This document shows, one piece after another, positions 10,820-23,189 of a stretch of 64,000 bases of DNA; position 1 is the stretch's first letter, and every line of letters begins with the position of its first letter. The stretch is from assembly GCA_905160935.1 (NCBI GenBank), contig CAJHZI010000203.1, positions 936,001 to 1,000,000 of the forward strand, in the 5' to 3' direction. The notes beneath the pieces were generated by a model. The model worked only from the letters and a program-made list of their open reading frames with translations, made no database searches and was not told the origin of the DNA. The DNA is from Enchytraeus crypticus (taxonomy: Eukaryota; Annelida; Clitellata; Enchytraeida; Enchytraeidae). Position numbers and translations under genes: made by a program.

Positions 10820-11020
10820 TTAATATAGTTGTAGACGGTGGTCAGCTAGATAAGATGTGCATCATCTTCCCTGACGGCCGTTGTTCTGGTTTCAACAGAC
10901 TGTTTGAAACCCTGTGTTTCTGGGAATTTTTATTTTATTTTATTTCTCTTGGATGTTTATTTCTAGTTGTATTTGTCATTGACTTGGTGTTGATGCTGAA
11001 ATAAACACATATCTCTCTCT
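10820..11020 (+). mobile_element. Probable LINE 3' untranslated fragment
   Basis: The motif CAGCTAGATAAG, a T-rich loop and CCTGACGGCC, then a T-rich tract and GAAATAAAC tail, resemble the tails at 22225-22330 and 22556-22640 (CAACTAGATAGG ... CCTCTTTGACGGCC). Coding sequence absent. Confidence 0.4.
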
Positions 11021-11039
11021 CACACCTACTATATATTCT

Positions 11040-11345
11040 ACACTTCAATCATTTATTCTACCATTCAATTCAATTGCTTTATCTTTATGTAATACCTTTA
11101 ACGACCTCTCAATCTCTTCAATTGCTACATTGTCACACCAAAATCCTCTAATATCTCGCTACATAATGTAGTTTATCTTTATGGCCCTCACTAACCCATC
11201 ATTTAAAAAATCACAAGAATAGTCTTCCCAACGCCCCACAATCTCTCCATCTTCTTTGAGCATTTTCCAAATACTTTCCGTCTTGCCGATCACACTCCCC
11301 ACTTCGTTTCATTTTTGCGACCTTTACCTTGCTAGGCAACTTGAG
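11040..11345 (-). pseudogene. LINE ORF fragment before the RT domain
   Basis: On the minus strand one frame reads VIGKTESIWKMLKEDGEIVG, then RWEDYSCDFLNDGL, and after a stop EEIERSLK. The pattern W..L...G.I......R...YF...LN followed by ..EE........K is the linker between endonuclease and reverse transcriptase in many LINE proteins. Short and broken; the family is not determinable. Confidence 0.45.
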
Positions 11346-12380
11346 AAATATTCTTTTCGCCATTATCTAAATATTTATCCTTAAAGTCTTAAGATTGTCT
11401 GTTTTGTAAGAATTTATTTGATATTTTGTAAGATAGATTATAATTAGATATACATGTATTATAGTACATAGATTTGATAATTTCTGGATGGGTGTAATGG
11501 AATTAGTTATTTTACCATAATGAATTTACTAAACCATCTTTATAAAACATTGCGTCATGTAATAAGTTGGTATTCTATATACATCCCGACAGGGTCCATC
11601 ATGCCAAACCTTTCCTCTTATGGTATTAACCAGCGGTGCAAGCCAGTAAATTACAATAGTGGTATACATGACGTTCTCATTTGTACTTATTTATTAGTCT
11701 TAAACAACAATTAGAGTGCTACAGTCATCAGTGACAACATCGAGCACTAGTGAGTCAAAATCAAGCCGGCGAGTAAAAGAAGGTCCAAAAGCGGTGAAAA
11801 ATTCCAAGATACACAAAATCAGTCCAAGTCGCATACTACCATATAGCAGAGATACGATTAGAACCGTTCCTGCCAGCAGTGGACTGGGTTTGGGTTTAGG
11901 AGCTTCAGGATGAGCTCGACATGTTGCATTTGTTCGTATACCCTGAGCTAACATAGCCAGAATCTAAAAAATCTGCTTTTCTCTGAAGCCATTATATTAC
12001 ATTGTATTTTACACTGAAGTTCTATAATTGTATTCGTGTAGTACGTAATAGCGTACGCTCATTCCTTCAGGGTTATATATTATTCAAACTTAATCTTACT
12101 GGTTAGGCCAGTAGGCCTATATTTCTTGATAGTACGATTCTCGCTGGTTTCTACTGAAACCGCTGTATTACATTGTATCAAGCAATATATCATTATTGTA
12201 TTCATGTGACGCATTTAGTTGCAATTGTTGCCTTTATGCAGCGCTGTGAAAACTATTCAATGACCAATAGACTAAACCATTAACTATACATGTCGTAAGA
12301 GGTGGCTAAGTATGAGCTGAGAAAACAAACCAAAAATATCATCAGAAGCCATATTTTCCTCCAACCAGTAATGAGTCATC
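11346..12380. other. Unassigned DNA
   Basis: A 65-codon frame at 11716-11913 and its antisense frame have no recognisable motif. No splice-bounded exon could be argued. Ends in (ATCA)n just before the LINE at 12385. Confidence 0.4.
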
Positions 12381-12384
12381 AATC

Positions 12385-12960
12385 GATCAATCAATCAATA
12401 ATAATTTAACGTATGGTTCCCAACCATAAGGCAATGTCAGGGACGTATCTTGCAAAATCTACACAACCAGGCGCCAGAGCACCACACGATGACGACTGAG
12501 TACACAGAGACCACAAGAGAAAGCGAAATCAAACCAGTGCAAGTCCAAAATCCAAGGCAAGCGGGTCAAAATTTAGACCCATAGCGGAAAGAAATGGGTT
12601 TTTAGCTTGAAAAGGAAGCTATAAATACAGCTTTAAGATCGAATGTCCTGTGGCAGGGAGTTCCTTATTTTCGGAGCAGAAAACATGAAGGGGCGTCTGC
12701 CCATGGCAGATTTAATGTTTGATACAGTGAGAAGGTTTTTACTAGAGGAGCAAAGACTACAAAAGGGTTGATAGATTGATAAAAGATTAGATAGATAGGA
12801 TGGTTTACCACAATTTGGACCATTGAAAGCCAAGGAAGCTAAGTTGAATTTGTAGCTAAGCTTCATATGTTATGGATAAGGAAGATATGACCTTTTACGA
12901 AGGGAATTACATCTTGCATTATCTATGAAGTAAAGTCAGACTTTGATTATGAATATGTCT
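12385..12960 (-). pseudogene. L2/CR1-like LINE 3' half
   Basis: The minus strand (12866-12633) encodes MKLSYKFNLASLAFNGPNCG, then KPSYLSNLLSIYQPFCSLCS and RPFMFSAPKIRNSLPQDIRS. This is the usual C-terminus of CR1/L2 LINE proteins (YLSDLL..Y.P.R.LRSS; F..APK.WNSLP..IR). The 3' tail toward 12400 matches 52134-52320 and 9640-9905, and the terminal (TGAT)n-type repeat lies at 12385-12405. Better preserved relative at 52110-52960. Confidence 0.8.
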
Positions 12961-14470
12961 GCCTTGGGTATGATCATTAGCAGGGTACATGAAAATGAAC
13001 AAAGACAGATATTAGCATTAAAGTCTCATGCAGTGGTTGTATTCTCAGAATGCATTCGTAAGCAATTAGAATAATAGCATTACTAATAATTGTTTAAACT
13101 AATTTTTTTTACAAGTAGGATTTCAGGGGCGTCCCCAATATTCCCAATTACGTATCACCAAGTATTGATTCACTCAAGCGATCTAAAAGCACGTTCAAGA
13201 GAGAAAAAGGTGATCTAAACGTTGCCGATTCTGTGCTCCTTTTATAATAATCATCACATAATGACATTAAAACTGTAGTTCAAAGCATGGCCCGAAAGTA
13301 AAACCCTTTCAATCACGTTACTGTTAAAATATGGACAGTAACATATTTCGTTAAGGAGAAGTCGATCAATATATAACTTTTCCAATTATTTTATATTCAT
13401 TCTTAATGTTTTACTTGACTCCTGGAACTCCGTCTTTTTGAGAAATTTGTAGTACTTTCTAAAAATTACAATTTTCTTATGCCCGTTAAAATTGAATATT
13501 TAAGTGTTAAATATCTAATAGTGATTTAGTTTAAATTAAGCAAATTAGCTACAACGAAAAATGGAATTCTAAAGCAGTTTTTAAAAAAATAAATCACAAG
13601 AGGTATTCAATCATCTTTCTTGGCATAAGCTAATTCTAATTCAGTTTTTCTTCTTAAAATGACGTACATTTGTTTAATTTCAATCACAGATATTTTTCAT
13701 TTATTTGTAATTTATTTGATATGACGTTTCTATTGGCACATAAAATACAAAAAGGTCTGTTCTCAACTTATTAAGGTTTTAAATAATTTCTGCATCGAGT
13801 TAATAAAGACTTAGAAAATAAGACTGCAGTTCACATCAAAACTTGGATGATACCAGCAACCTTATTACTCCAGTAAATATACTCTCCTCTGATATAAATT
13901 TAAGTTAAAATATATATATATACATGTATGCTTTCCTAAGCTATTACACGATTAATGTTCCCATGAATTAAATTTAGACTTTACAAATTAAATCTCCTGG
14001 AATACAGAATATTTAGGAAAATTTATCTGAATGATTAACAATTTTAAATCCAACGGTGTTCAAATATTCTTAAAATTACTGTCATCTTTTAACTGTTCTA
14101 AATTAATTCTTCTATTTTCAAGATATTTTCTGAACATAAGTTTATCAACATCAGAAAAAATAGACCTTTAAAATGAATTTTATTACGTTTTTAGATCCGA
14201 AGTTTAGAAATGTAAATTTTAATTTTTTAAACTGACGTCCTACTAGTATTCAGATGCTTTTGAACGGTTATCAGCCTCCCTCAATGAAGCCAGTGATTAC
14301 TCGATAGTCACAAGCGTTCCTATTGATACCTCATTCTTCTGCCCAGGAATTGAACTATAATGTCGACTTCTTCACTGTGGATGCTGAAAAAACGAATTAT
14401 CAAATTATTGGAAATATTCCACGACCAAATTTCAACATTAGAATCCTGGCTGTATTAATCACGCACGGAT
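12961..14470. other. Unassigned AT-rich DNA
   Basis: No gene. A fragment at 13125-13210 (GGGGCGTCCCCAATATT..., then ATTGATTCACTCAAGCGATC) resembles the LINE tail at 34797 and 3830 in reverse and is probably another decayed copy. Confidence 0.35.
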
Positions 14471-14473
14471 AAG

Positions 14474-14512
14474 TGAGAACTGGCTCATTTATGTGAAATG
14501 AGCCAGTTCTCA
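14474..14512. repeat. Perfect 17-bp palindrome with 5-base loop
   Basis: TGAGAACTGGCTCATTT at 14474-14490 is followed by loop ATGTG and its exact reverse complement at 14496-14512. A third partial copy (ACTCATTTAGGTGAAATGAG) follows at 14517. It sits 34 bases before the TIR element at 14546. Confidence 0.95.
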
Positions 14513-14545
14513 ATGACTCATTTAGGTGAAATGAGCCAGAGGAGA

Positions 14546-15516
14546 GTAGGGGGAGAGCGGGGCAAGTTGATACTATTTTAACGTTTTGCCAATTTTACAA
14601 TAATATATTAGGACATGAACAATCCAATCTATATATTATTTTAGCAACATATTTCAGTGAGTTATTCAATGCATAACCGTTCTGATACAAATAAACAACT
14701 AACAGTAAATGAACTTCAAATACCATAACCAAAATTGTAACATCCTGCCCCATAGCGGGGTAAGTTGAAACTGATGAGGGGCAGGCTGATACAGATTACC
14801 AGTAGCTGATTGAATTGTTGCAAGATAGTGATACTTAAAGCTGTATATTATTCAGAAAAGTCAATAGTTAGAGAAAACTGCTTAAATCTATGGATTTTTT
14901 CTCATACCGTACATCTACGTGTTACCACATACGAATTTATCATCGTGAAATTTATTTTTGAAATTCTGTGGCTATATAGCATCACAAGTTGCAATTTTGA
15001 CAAATGAAGTGCTGATTTCTATTTGTACAATCATAATGTGCCCACATTTAACACTCAATAACGTTATCCACTTTTTTCTTGCTTTTCTATTTAAAAGTGG
15101 CATGTTGATACATGTATCAACTTGCCCCACGCACAATGTATCAACTAGCCCCATCCACACTCATATATCAACAACAAAATTAATAGCAAATTGGCGTTTA
15201 TTAGTAGACAAACGGTAGCAGCATAGTCCATGCACTGCATAACTAGGCTTACTTTAATATAAAAAGATTAATAATTTTGCTTAACGTATTGACTATACAA
15301 GCTTATGAAGCTGATTATTTTAGATGAGTGAATAGAAACATTTTTTTCTAATTTTTTGCTAAACTTCTTATTTCATTTTCTGACGGAAATGTGTGAAAAA
15401 GTAGAAGTACTGGGACTACATGTAGACGGCCTCTCGTTGGAAAGAAATTGAAACTGGCAATTTTATGCCACTTGTATCAACCTACCCTCGTATCAACTTG
15501 CCCCGCTCTCCCCTAC
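14546..15516. mobile_element. 971-bp TIR element with GGGGCAAGTTGATAC core
   Basis: The left end (14546-14573, GTAGGGGGAGAGCGGGGCAA then GTTGATAC) is matched by the reverse complement of 15490-15516, differing by one G. The core is repeated internally in both orientations: 14745-14768, 14777-14795, 15104-15130, 15138-15153 and 15475-15487. No transposase frame is present; the short frames at 14810-15218 carry no known motif. A non-autonomous DNA transposon; the superfamily was not determined because no clear target duplication is visible. Confidence 0.75.
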
Positions 15517-15777
15517 ATTAATCTGGCTTTACTATATCACAATGTGTAAGGTATTATAGTAAAGGCAGAAACTAAATGTTTAGACAATATTTAATACATT
15601 GAGCCATTTCTGTCTGTCTGTTTGTCTGGAACCACGCTGACATCATGAAGTTAATTTAGTAATTCCTAAAAGTTATGATAATTAGGCTAGAGATCTGTCA
15701 TGTTAAAAGCATAGGCCTAAGTTTATGGCGCATATATTTTTTAATTTAATCACAATTTAATAGCAATTTAATCACGG

Positions 15778-15912
15778 CTGGAGTCAGTGGCGATGTCGAT
15801 AAGATAATCGACCGCGGATCAGTATGTGCGTGGTTCAAATCCTGGGCTCGCCCGTCACTGACATCGCTTTCGAGTGAGAAAACTGACGTTAACATAAGCT
15901 TTACCAGCTTGT
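15778..15912 (+). mobile_element. SINE-A (tRNA-derived SINE)
   Basis: Starts GTCAGTGGCGATGTCGATAA, contains ACCGCGGATCAGTATGTGCG, the box-B-like GTTCAAATCCTGGGC, then GTCACTGACATCGC and the tail GAGTGAGAAAACTGACGTTA. The box A/box B spacing fits RNA polymerase III promoters of tRNA origin. Other copies: 24623, 25088 (minus), 28508, 50040, 51950, 60045/60185 and 62718. Confidence 0.8.
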
Positions 15913-16086
15913 TTACATCATCACATTTATAATTCCAAAATATTAGTGCTAATTACAGCTTCGTGATTAGTCCACTTTAAATTTCTGACGAGTAGGAGTT
16001 TCAGCGTACCGTCTTGTTTATAATTCGTAATTAAAACAACGTTTTCATATATAGGACTAGGAAATATGTGTCTATAAACAAATATG

Positions 16087-16090
16087 TATG

Positions 16091-16142
<52 letters not shown>

Positions 16143-16158
16143 AAATGTATATATATTA

Positions 16159-16221
<63 letters not shown>
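16087..16221. repeat. (TA)n microsatellite
   Basis: TA arrays with a TTAAATGTATAT interruption near 16141; the right edge touches the 3' end of the family B copy. Confidence 0.95.
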
Positions 16222-16224
<3 letters not shown>

Positions 16225-16585
16225 TCAGTGCACAGCCAAGTGGCAGGTTTAAGGTACATATTCATACTCAAAGTCTGTTTTCTCGCTTCATAAGAGCACT
16301 CCTTAGATCAAAAAGTTAATCCCTTCACAAAGTCTGTGCCTTATCCATACCTTGTGTAGCCTATAGCTTGGGAAAAATATGGCTTCTGAGGTGGTTTCCT
16401 GTTACTTTCCTCAGTTAGGTGGATCAAATATCATTTAATCCTGGGGGAAAATATTTCATGGTGAGGTAGATCCCCTTTTACCATCCTCAGCTCCTACTTT
16501 TAGTCGCCTCTTACATACACGCGGCAGATTGTTTGCGGTTGCCTAATTCTGCAGTTGTCCAACCACACCCGAACACAACACGGGA

Positions 16586-16587
<2 letters not shown>
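16222..16587 (-). mobile_element. Family B SINE-like element
   Basis: Complete-looking minus-strand copy. Sense 5' end is at 16587 (CCGTGTTGTGTTCGGGTGTG), 3' end at 16222 (CCACTTGGCTGTGCACTGAA). No coding frame. (TA)n arrays touch both sides. Family copies at 35041, 44820, 48298 (minus), 53328 (minus), 56408 and 57394 share the whole body, including AACAATCTGCCGCGTGTACG and GGAAGGCAACGGGAAACCAC. I see no clear tRNA boxes, so it may be a SINE of other origin or a LINE-derived internal deletion. Confidence 0.75.
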
Positions 16588-17720
<1,133 letters not shown>

Positions 17721-17731
17721 CATATATATGC

Positions 17732-17760
17732 ACAGGGTGAGTAAACTCACCCTTTGGGTG
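17732..17760. mobile_element. Back-to-back mariner TIR remnant
   Basis: CAGGGTGAGTAAACTCACCC is a mariner-type terminal repeat meeting its own reverse complement with almost nothing between. It lies 11 bases beyond the right end of the mariner at 17720. Confidence 0.6.
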
Positions 17761-17775
17761 ATCTAAATAAATAAA

Positions 17776-17787
17776 TATATATATGCA

Positions 17788-17828
<41 letters not shown>

Positions 17829-17875
17829 ATATATATGCTATATATATGTATATACATGTATATACTATATATAGG

Positions 17876-17950
<75 letters not shown>
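17776..17950. repeat. (TA)n microsatellite
   Basis: Interrupted TA arrays with a TAGGCCTATATA motif near 17872. The following 17951-18139 includes GAGGTTCGAGTTCTAATC (about 18002), box-B-like, too weak to call a SINE. Confidence 0.95.
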
Positions 17951-18139
17951 TGATATCTTGAAAGGCGTATGGTACATTGCTAAATCGTCCGCCTTATGAT
18001 TGAGAGGTTCGAGTTCTAATCTGTATTCAGTTAAATGTGAACATTGTGCCTAGATGTGTGCATTTTGACACGAGTATGTATAGAATATTAGAGTTATGCT
18101 ATTTCGGAAATTAGAACTGCTAGATAAAGATTGTTAGGA

Positions 18140-18500
18140 CTTCAGAGTAGCTGACGCTACTGTATGGTACTGTACAGTATGTAATTTATGGTTGTGAAAC
18201 ATGGATGTTAAGAAAGGAGGGTCTTGAAAAACTAGAAGCATTCAAAATGTGGCCTTGGAGAAAAATGGAGAAGATGAAATGGACTTACAAAATTACTAAT
18301 AAAGAAATGCTAAATAGGATTAGCATAAATAGATAGTTGATAGTTTTAATAAAGAATAGAAAGAAGAACTGGATAGGTCATACACTGAGAGGGAATGGCT
18401 TGATGATATAGGTAATTGAGTGAAGAATGGAAGGAAAAAATGTTAGAAGAAGACCGAGACTTGGAATGTTGAATTATTTGAAAACTACCTACGTAAAACG
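18140..18500 (+). pseudogene. LINE-R fragment, diverged subfamily
   Basis: Encodes VIYGCETWMLRKEGLEKLEA, then MEKMKWTYKITNKEMLNRIS and NRKKNWIGHTLRGNGLM, and after stops RMEGKNVRRRPRLGMLNYLK. Clearly related to the other LINE-R copies but diverged in most variable positions, so it comes from another subfamily. Several in-frame stops. Confidence 0.75.
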
Positions 18501-18741
18501 AAGATATGGCATAACCACTTGTGAAGCGGTTAACTTGATGGCCAATGAAGTGCTTTAGAGACGTGAGAGTAGACCGAGTATAGTAATATGCAACATGGAC
18601 ATGCCAAATATCTAAATACACTAGAGACGGAAAAAGTAAATCCGACTTCCGACACTGTAGTGTACAAGATTCTACAATGAGTCCAGATCAAATTAAAATG
18701 TCTGTTTTTGTCTCGTAAGAATCAGTGACGGGGCGAGCCCT

Positions 18742-18858
<117 letters not shown>

Positions 18859-19192
18859 TCTTTATTTCACCAAAAAATATGGTAGCCTAAGTACAATAAG
18901 TACACAATATTCAAGGTACACTATACAAAGTGAAATCATGTTCAGCGAAACAGTGCAAAGAGATAAAGTGTACAGACCACCTGATATATGCTCTAGCTTT
19001 GCGCGATGATTTCTCATGACCAATCCAGTTAGATTTACAGTTAGCGGTTAATTTTCTGAACTAATCAAAACTAAATATTAAAGTTCATTCTAGACATTCA
19101 GTAGTGCTAAATAGGAAAATTAACGAATGTATCTTTAAACTGATGCCAGTAGCAGAGCATCAATGTCACAGCTCTGCGTCCGTAATGATGGA

Positions 19193-19520
19193 GATTCATT
19201 CTGAATTTTTGGAAGAATTTAAAAAGCTATGTCATCATCATCATTATCATCATCATCCTCCCTTGAATCCCAGTTTAACCAGGATCCGGATAAAAATAGA
19301 TTTTCTCAAATCTTCTCTGTCCTACATCACACCACCAGCCAATACCCTTTTGAGACTTTGCCATTCTTTTAAATTTTTGTAGCAATTTCTGGAGACTAGG
19401 CGCTCACCAACCGAATGCTATTTCTGACGTTGGTATTGATATTTGTGCTTTAGTCGCCTTCTAAGACACGTGCAGTCACGGGTTGGTCAATTCTTCAAAC
19501 AACCCGGACACAACACGGGG
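19193..19520 (-). mobile_element. Family C repeat
   Basis: The minus-strand 5' end at about 19520 (CCCGTGTTGTGTCCGGGTTG) resembles family B's 5' end. The body is shared with 29326-29585 (tracts GGATCCGGATA/GGTCGGTATACGAATGGATC, then ACCCTTTTGA...TTGGT). At the low-coordinate side both copies carry a (TCA)n/(CAT)n array (19232-19258 here). Non-coding. Confidence 0.6.
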
Positions 19521-19570
19521 ATTTAAAGGCCATGGCATATTAATATAAAATGGTATGTGAAAATACTAGT

Positions 19571-20175
19571 CAGATAGCATGAGCTGAATATCAGCATCAA
19601 CTGATAACAATAGGTCTCCATTCCTCTAGTACCCTTTAATGGACTGGTTACCCGAATTTTGGCTAGCACCGCTTATGGACACCATCATATGCTCATCGGT
19701 TTTGATTTGGTTTTGTATTGCTGGATGTTGTCATGGACAACAGTAGCACTCTAATCGTATTGTTGTTGTCGTTGAATGCTTTAGGATGTAGTATGTATAC
19801 GCCTAGTTTAGATTAATACTTCGAATTAACTTATTGCTGTAGTCGCCAGATAGCACGAGCTGAGTGTTTAGATGTAACAAAAACTATTTCGTTAAGTTAG
19901 TCCTGTCATCGCAAAGATCAAAACCAACATTAAAAAGGTATTAGGTTTGGTGAGCGCCCTGACTCCAGATAATGCTAAAACTATTTCTAAAACCAATGAA
20001 AGAATTTAGTTCACGAATGGTTTAGAGTATTGACTACTGAATGGTGTGGGACAGATGATAGTGGGGAAGATATATTGGTATCCCGACCCTAGCTAAACTG
20101 AAATTTAAGTAAAGTTTATGATGATACGATGAATGCCAGATAGCATCAGTTGTGTGTCTAGATTTAAATTGAATG
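19571..20175 (+). repeat. Diverged tandem repeat with about 280-bp period
   Basis: The block CAGATAGCA[TC]GAGCTGAGTGT recurs at 19571, 19847 and 20137 (spacings 276 and 290). The second and third copies extend with similar GTGT(T/C)TAGAT ... TATTTC(G/A)TTA sequence. Only parts of the unit are alignable by eye. Confidence 0.4.
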
Positions 20176-20454
20176 TATTTCATTATTTAAGAGCATTATA
20201 AGTAACACGAACAGTACTGACCAACTTTATCTCTCTTCCTTTTATCTATCTTTTTTAATATATCTACGCATTGTGAATTTTGCAAAGAAATATAATCTAG
20301 TTGTGAAAAAGTTAAAACTAAACAATTGTAACTATATGAAAAATACATTGAACAATAAAATTCAAAAAATTCATGAAACATTGCCAACAATTATGAAATA
20401 AACGAAAAGCAGAAGGGTCCAGGGATATGATATTCCTGGTGTAAATCTGTAGGA

Positions 20455-21895
20455 GTTTTGCAAGACAGATGTGGTGCCTCCAGATTTTATTTTTAGATCT
20501 TACTAAAGCATTTGATACGGTGGATCATCATATTTTACTTTTTAAAGTATATAATTATGGCAGTCGTGGAAATGCTAATTACTGGCTTAATTAATATTTG
20601 TCCAATAAACGTCAATATTCTGTAATTGGTGATACGCCTCTAACGTAAAACCGATTACGATTGATGTTCCGCAAGGTTCGATTCTAGGCCCCTTATTATT
20701 TTCAATCTATATAAACGATATTAAATATGCTTGCTCTAATGCCTCCGTAAAATTATTGGCCGATGACACTAACTTATTTGTGTGTAATAATAATTTAATT
20801 GATCAATTCAAGAGGCTAACTTAGCTTGCTCCCAGATCAATACCTGGTTTCTAAGCAATAAACTTATTGTGAACTGCTCAGAGTCTGCAGATGCCTTTAT
20901 TTTATTTTTCCCAAACAGGGATGATGAGCAATCTTTAATAGATCTTTTCGGTAATAGCTATAAATAGAACATCGTGGACACCAAATATAAACAGTGGACT
21001 AGAAAAAGTAAACACTGCATAGAATACTATTGAAATGTACTAGTTCTTCATAAAATTTCAAATACAAGTTTTCTTTAGAAATGTTATTTACTTTACAACC
21101 TACTATACGTATATTAATTAAAGAATAACTTAACACTTACAGTTTAACTCTTTCACCCATTATAACGGTATGCATGCATTATAACGAAGTTATAAGATAG
21201 ACCCATTACATTTACATGAAAATTTATGTATCAGATGTCAACATAAACAAACCAGTGTTACCATACAACAAAATATGTTTTCAATTACCGAACTGATCTA
21301 TTGATATTGATTTATTCTTAAAGATGATTGGTGGCGTAATTAACTGAGTTCATGTTATCAGATTCATTGGTGTATTAATTTTTGACAAAGTATCCTATAG
21401 ACATCATATTAATTCACTAGTATGTAAAATAAATAGTCTTAATGGTATGTTTTATAGTAGTAGAAAATTTATGTCCCAAAACTGTCGCAAAGATCTTTAC
21501 TTCTCTCTGGTTTATTCGCGTATTCAGTATGGATTAGAAATTTATGGTCATACTACTTTAAAGTCTCTACTGCCACTGCATTATTCTTGTAGCCTAATCG
21601 AGTTATACGAACGTTACAATGTCAACCTAGATCTTATAATGTCACTTACTTAGGTTACCGAACAATGCACTTGTAAAACTTGCTTTAAATGAGAATAAAA
21701 AATCTCAGACTAAACAATGAGGTTGTCAAAATAAACAAACATGGATCAAATTAGTACATAAAGATCTCAAAGATATCAATCAGAATTTGAACATGTTAGA
21801 TGAGAGCATCTGTGATCTGGCTGAGGATAGAGAGAAGTGGAGTCAATTAACCTTGAAACCTACTGCAGGGTCCAAATAGGACGTAGCGCAGTCTC

Positions 21896-21941
<46 letters not shown>

Positions 21942-22330
21942 ATGTTAAACATCTTTATCTTAATTATAATTCTTTGCCAATTTTTCAACTTCAAAAACTC
22001 TTTATTGGTAAATTTGTTTATAAAGGTATCCATTTTCATGGTGTAATGTCCACCGAGGTGCGTGATATTTTTAATTCTCCACTTGCTACTCGTTTTTATA
22101 ATACCAGATTAGCTAATACAAACTATTTATTTACTACTAACAATTCATTTGTTTATAAATCCTTTAGATATTATTGCTTTTCGGTCTAGAATAATACTAC
22201 TTTTACCATTGGTATATTTATGAATTCATAATGGGTGATCAACTAGATAGGTTTTTTAACCTCTTTGACGGCCTAGTGTGTGTGCCTATTTGAGTGTATT
22301 TTTGAAATAAAACATAATTATCTATCTCTC
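20455..22330 (+). pseudogene. Decayed CR1/jockey-type LINE
   Basis: RT motifs in order on the plus strand with frame breaks: FLDLTKAFDTVDHHILLFKV (RT palm A, 20487 on), [34 protein letters not shown] (B), [13 protein letters not shown] (C, here LADD). About 350 bases without match follow (20970-21350), then GVLIFDKVSYRHHINSLVCK and YSRIQYGLEIYGHTTLKSLL (21355-21590). The C-terminal piece IGKFVYKGIHFHGVMSTEVR and TRFYNTRLANTNYLF runs to about 22189, and a tail with CAACTAGATAGG ... CCTCTTTGACGGCC ends in AAATAAAAC near 22310. Endonuclease part absent. A (TAG)n microsatellite sits inside. Confidence 0.75.
21895..21941. repeat. (TAG)n microsatellite
   Basis: About 15 TAG/GTA units inside the decayed LINE. 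It creates an apparent poly-Val run in one frame. Confidence 0.9.
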
Positions 22331-22544
22331 TTTCGTAAAGTCCAATCATTTAATATTTTTATAAAACAATATAAAGACTTTTTACGCAACTTTCTAGTTA
22401 ACTTCATCTTTAGCTTTGCTTACTATTTTTACAACTTACTTCTATTTTGATCATTTATCCCTATTTTCCAGTTGCAACTTTATGAGAATCTGCAGTGTTG
22501 TTATCTGCATTAATTGGCGTATTATTATGAGTTGTTGTCTGTGT

Positions 22545-22640
22545 ATGTTTGCTACAAATGATTGTGGGCTGTCAACTAGATAGGATTTATTTATCCTCTT
22601 TGATGACCCTTTTGTATGTAAAATTCATTTTTCGTGCTAT
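22545..22640 (+). mobile_element. Second LINE tail (CTAGATAGG type)
   Basis: GTCAACTAGATAGGATTTAT, CCTCTTTGATGACCC repeats the stem found at 22225-22275 and 10850-10900, so this is another 5'-truncated tail of the same LINE family. Confidence 0.5.
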
Positions 22641-22789
22641 GATGATAATGTCATTAAACATACATGTAGATATGTTGCATCCTCTCTTGAGTGTCAATGC
22701 TCTCTTTGAAAACCTTCGAGTGGATGGAAGATATGGTGCGACCTCTAGTGAGTCAGAGAGATCACGCACTGAGTGTCACACGCAAGCAT

Positions 22790-22827
22790 AGAGAGAGAAA
22801 GAGAGATAGAGAGAGAGATAGAGATAT

Positions 22828-22873
<46 letters not shown>

Positions 22874-22923
22874 TGTATATATATATACATGTATATATAT
22901 ATATATACATGCATATATGTATG

Positions 22924-22965
<42 letters not shown>

Positions 22966-22966
22966 G

Positions 22967-23020
<54 letters not shown>

Positions 23021-23047
23021 GATATGGAGAGATAGAGAGAGAGCGAG

Positions 23048-23081
<34 letters not shown>

Positions 23082-23085
23082 TGAG
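22790..23085. repeat. (GA)n-(TA)n-(GA)n compound microsatellite
   Basis: GA/GATA arrays (22790-22825 and 22968-23085) bracket a TA array with CATGTATA interruptions. Long open frames across it on the minus strand are low-complexity artefacts. Confidence 0.95.
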
Positions 23086-23189
23086 AGAGGTGCGTACCTC
23101 GGATCTTAAATAGCGGGATAGGCCAATACCTTTGTAGATAAGATACAATTTTAACGCTGAGAGGGCATAAACTGTGACAGTCATACAAA

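Noticed and set aside
15778..15912. tRNA gene
   Set aside because: Box A and box B are present, but the same sequence recurs many times with a long common tail and the cloverleaf does not pair; it is a SINE.
22745..23188. Two long overlapping minus-strand frames (147 and 140 codons)
   Set aside because: They cover GA/TA microsatellites and read Ser-Leu and Tyr-Ile repeats.
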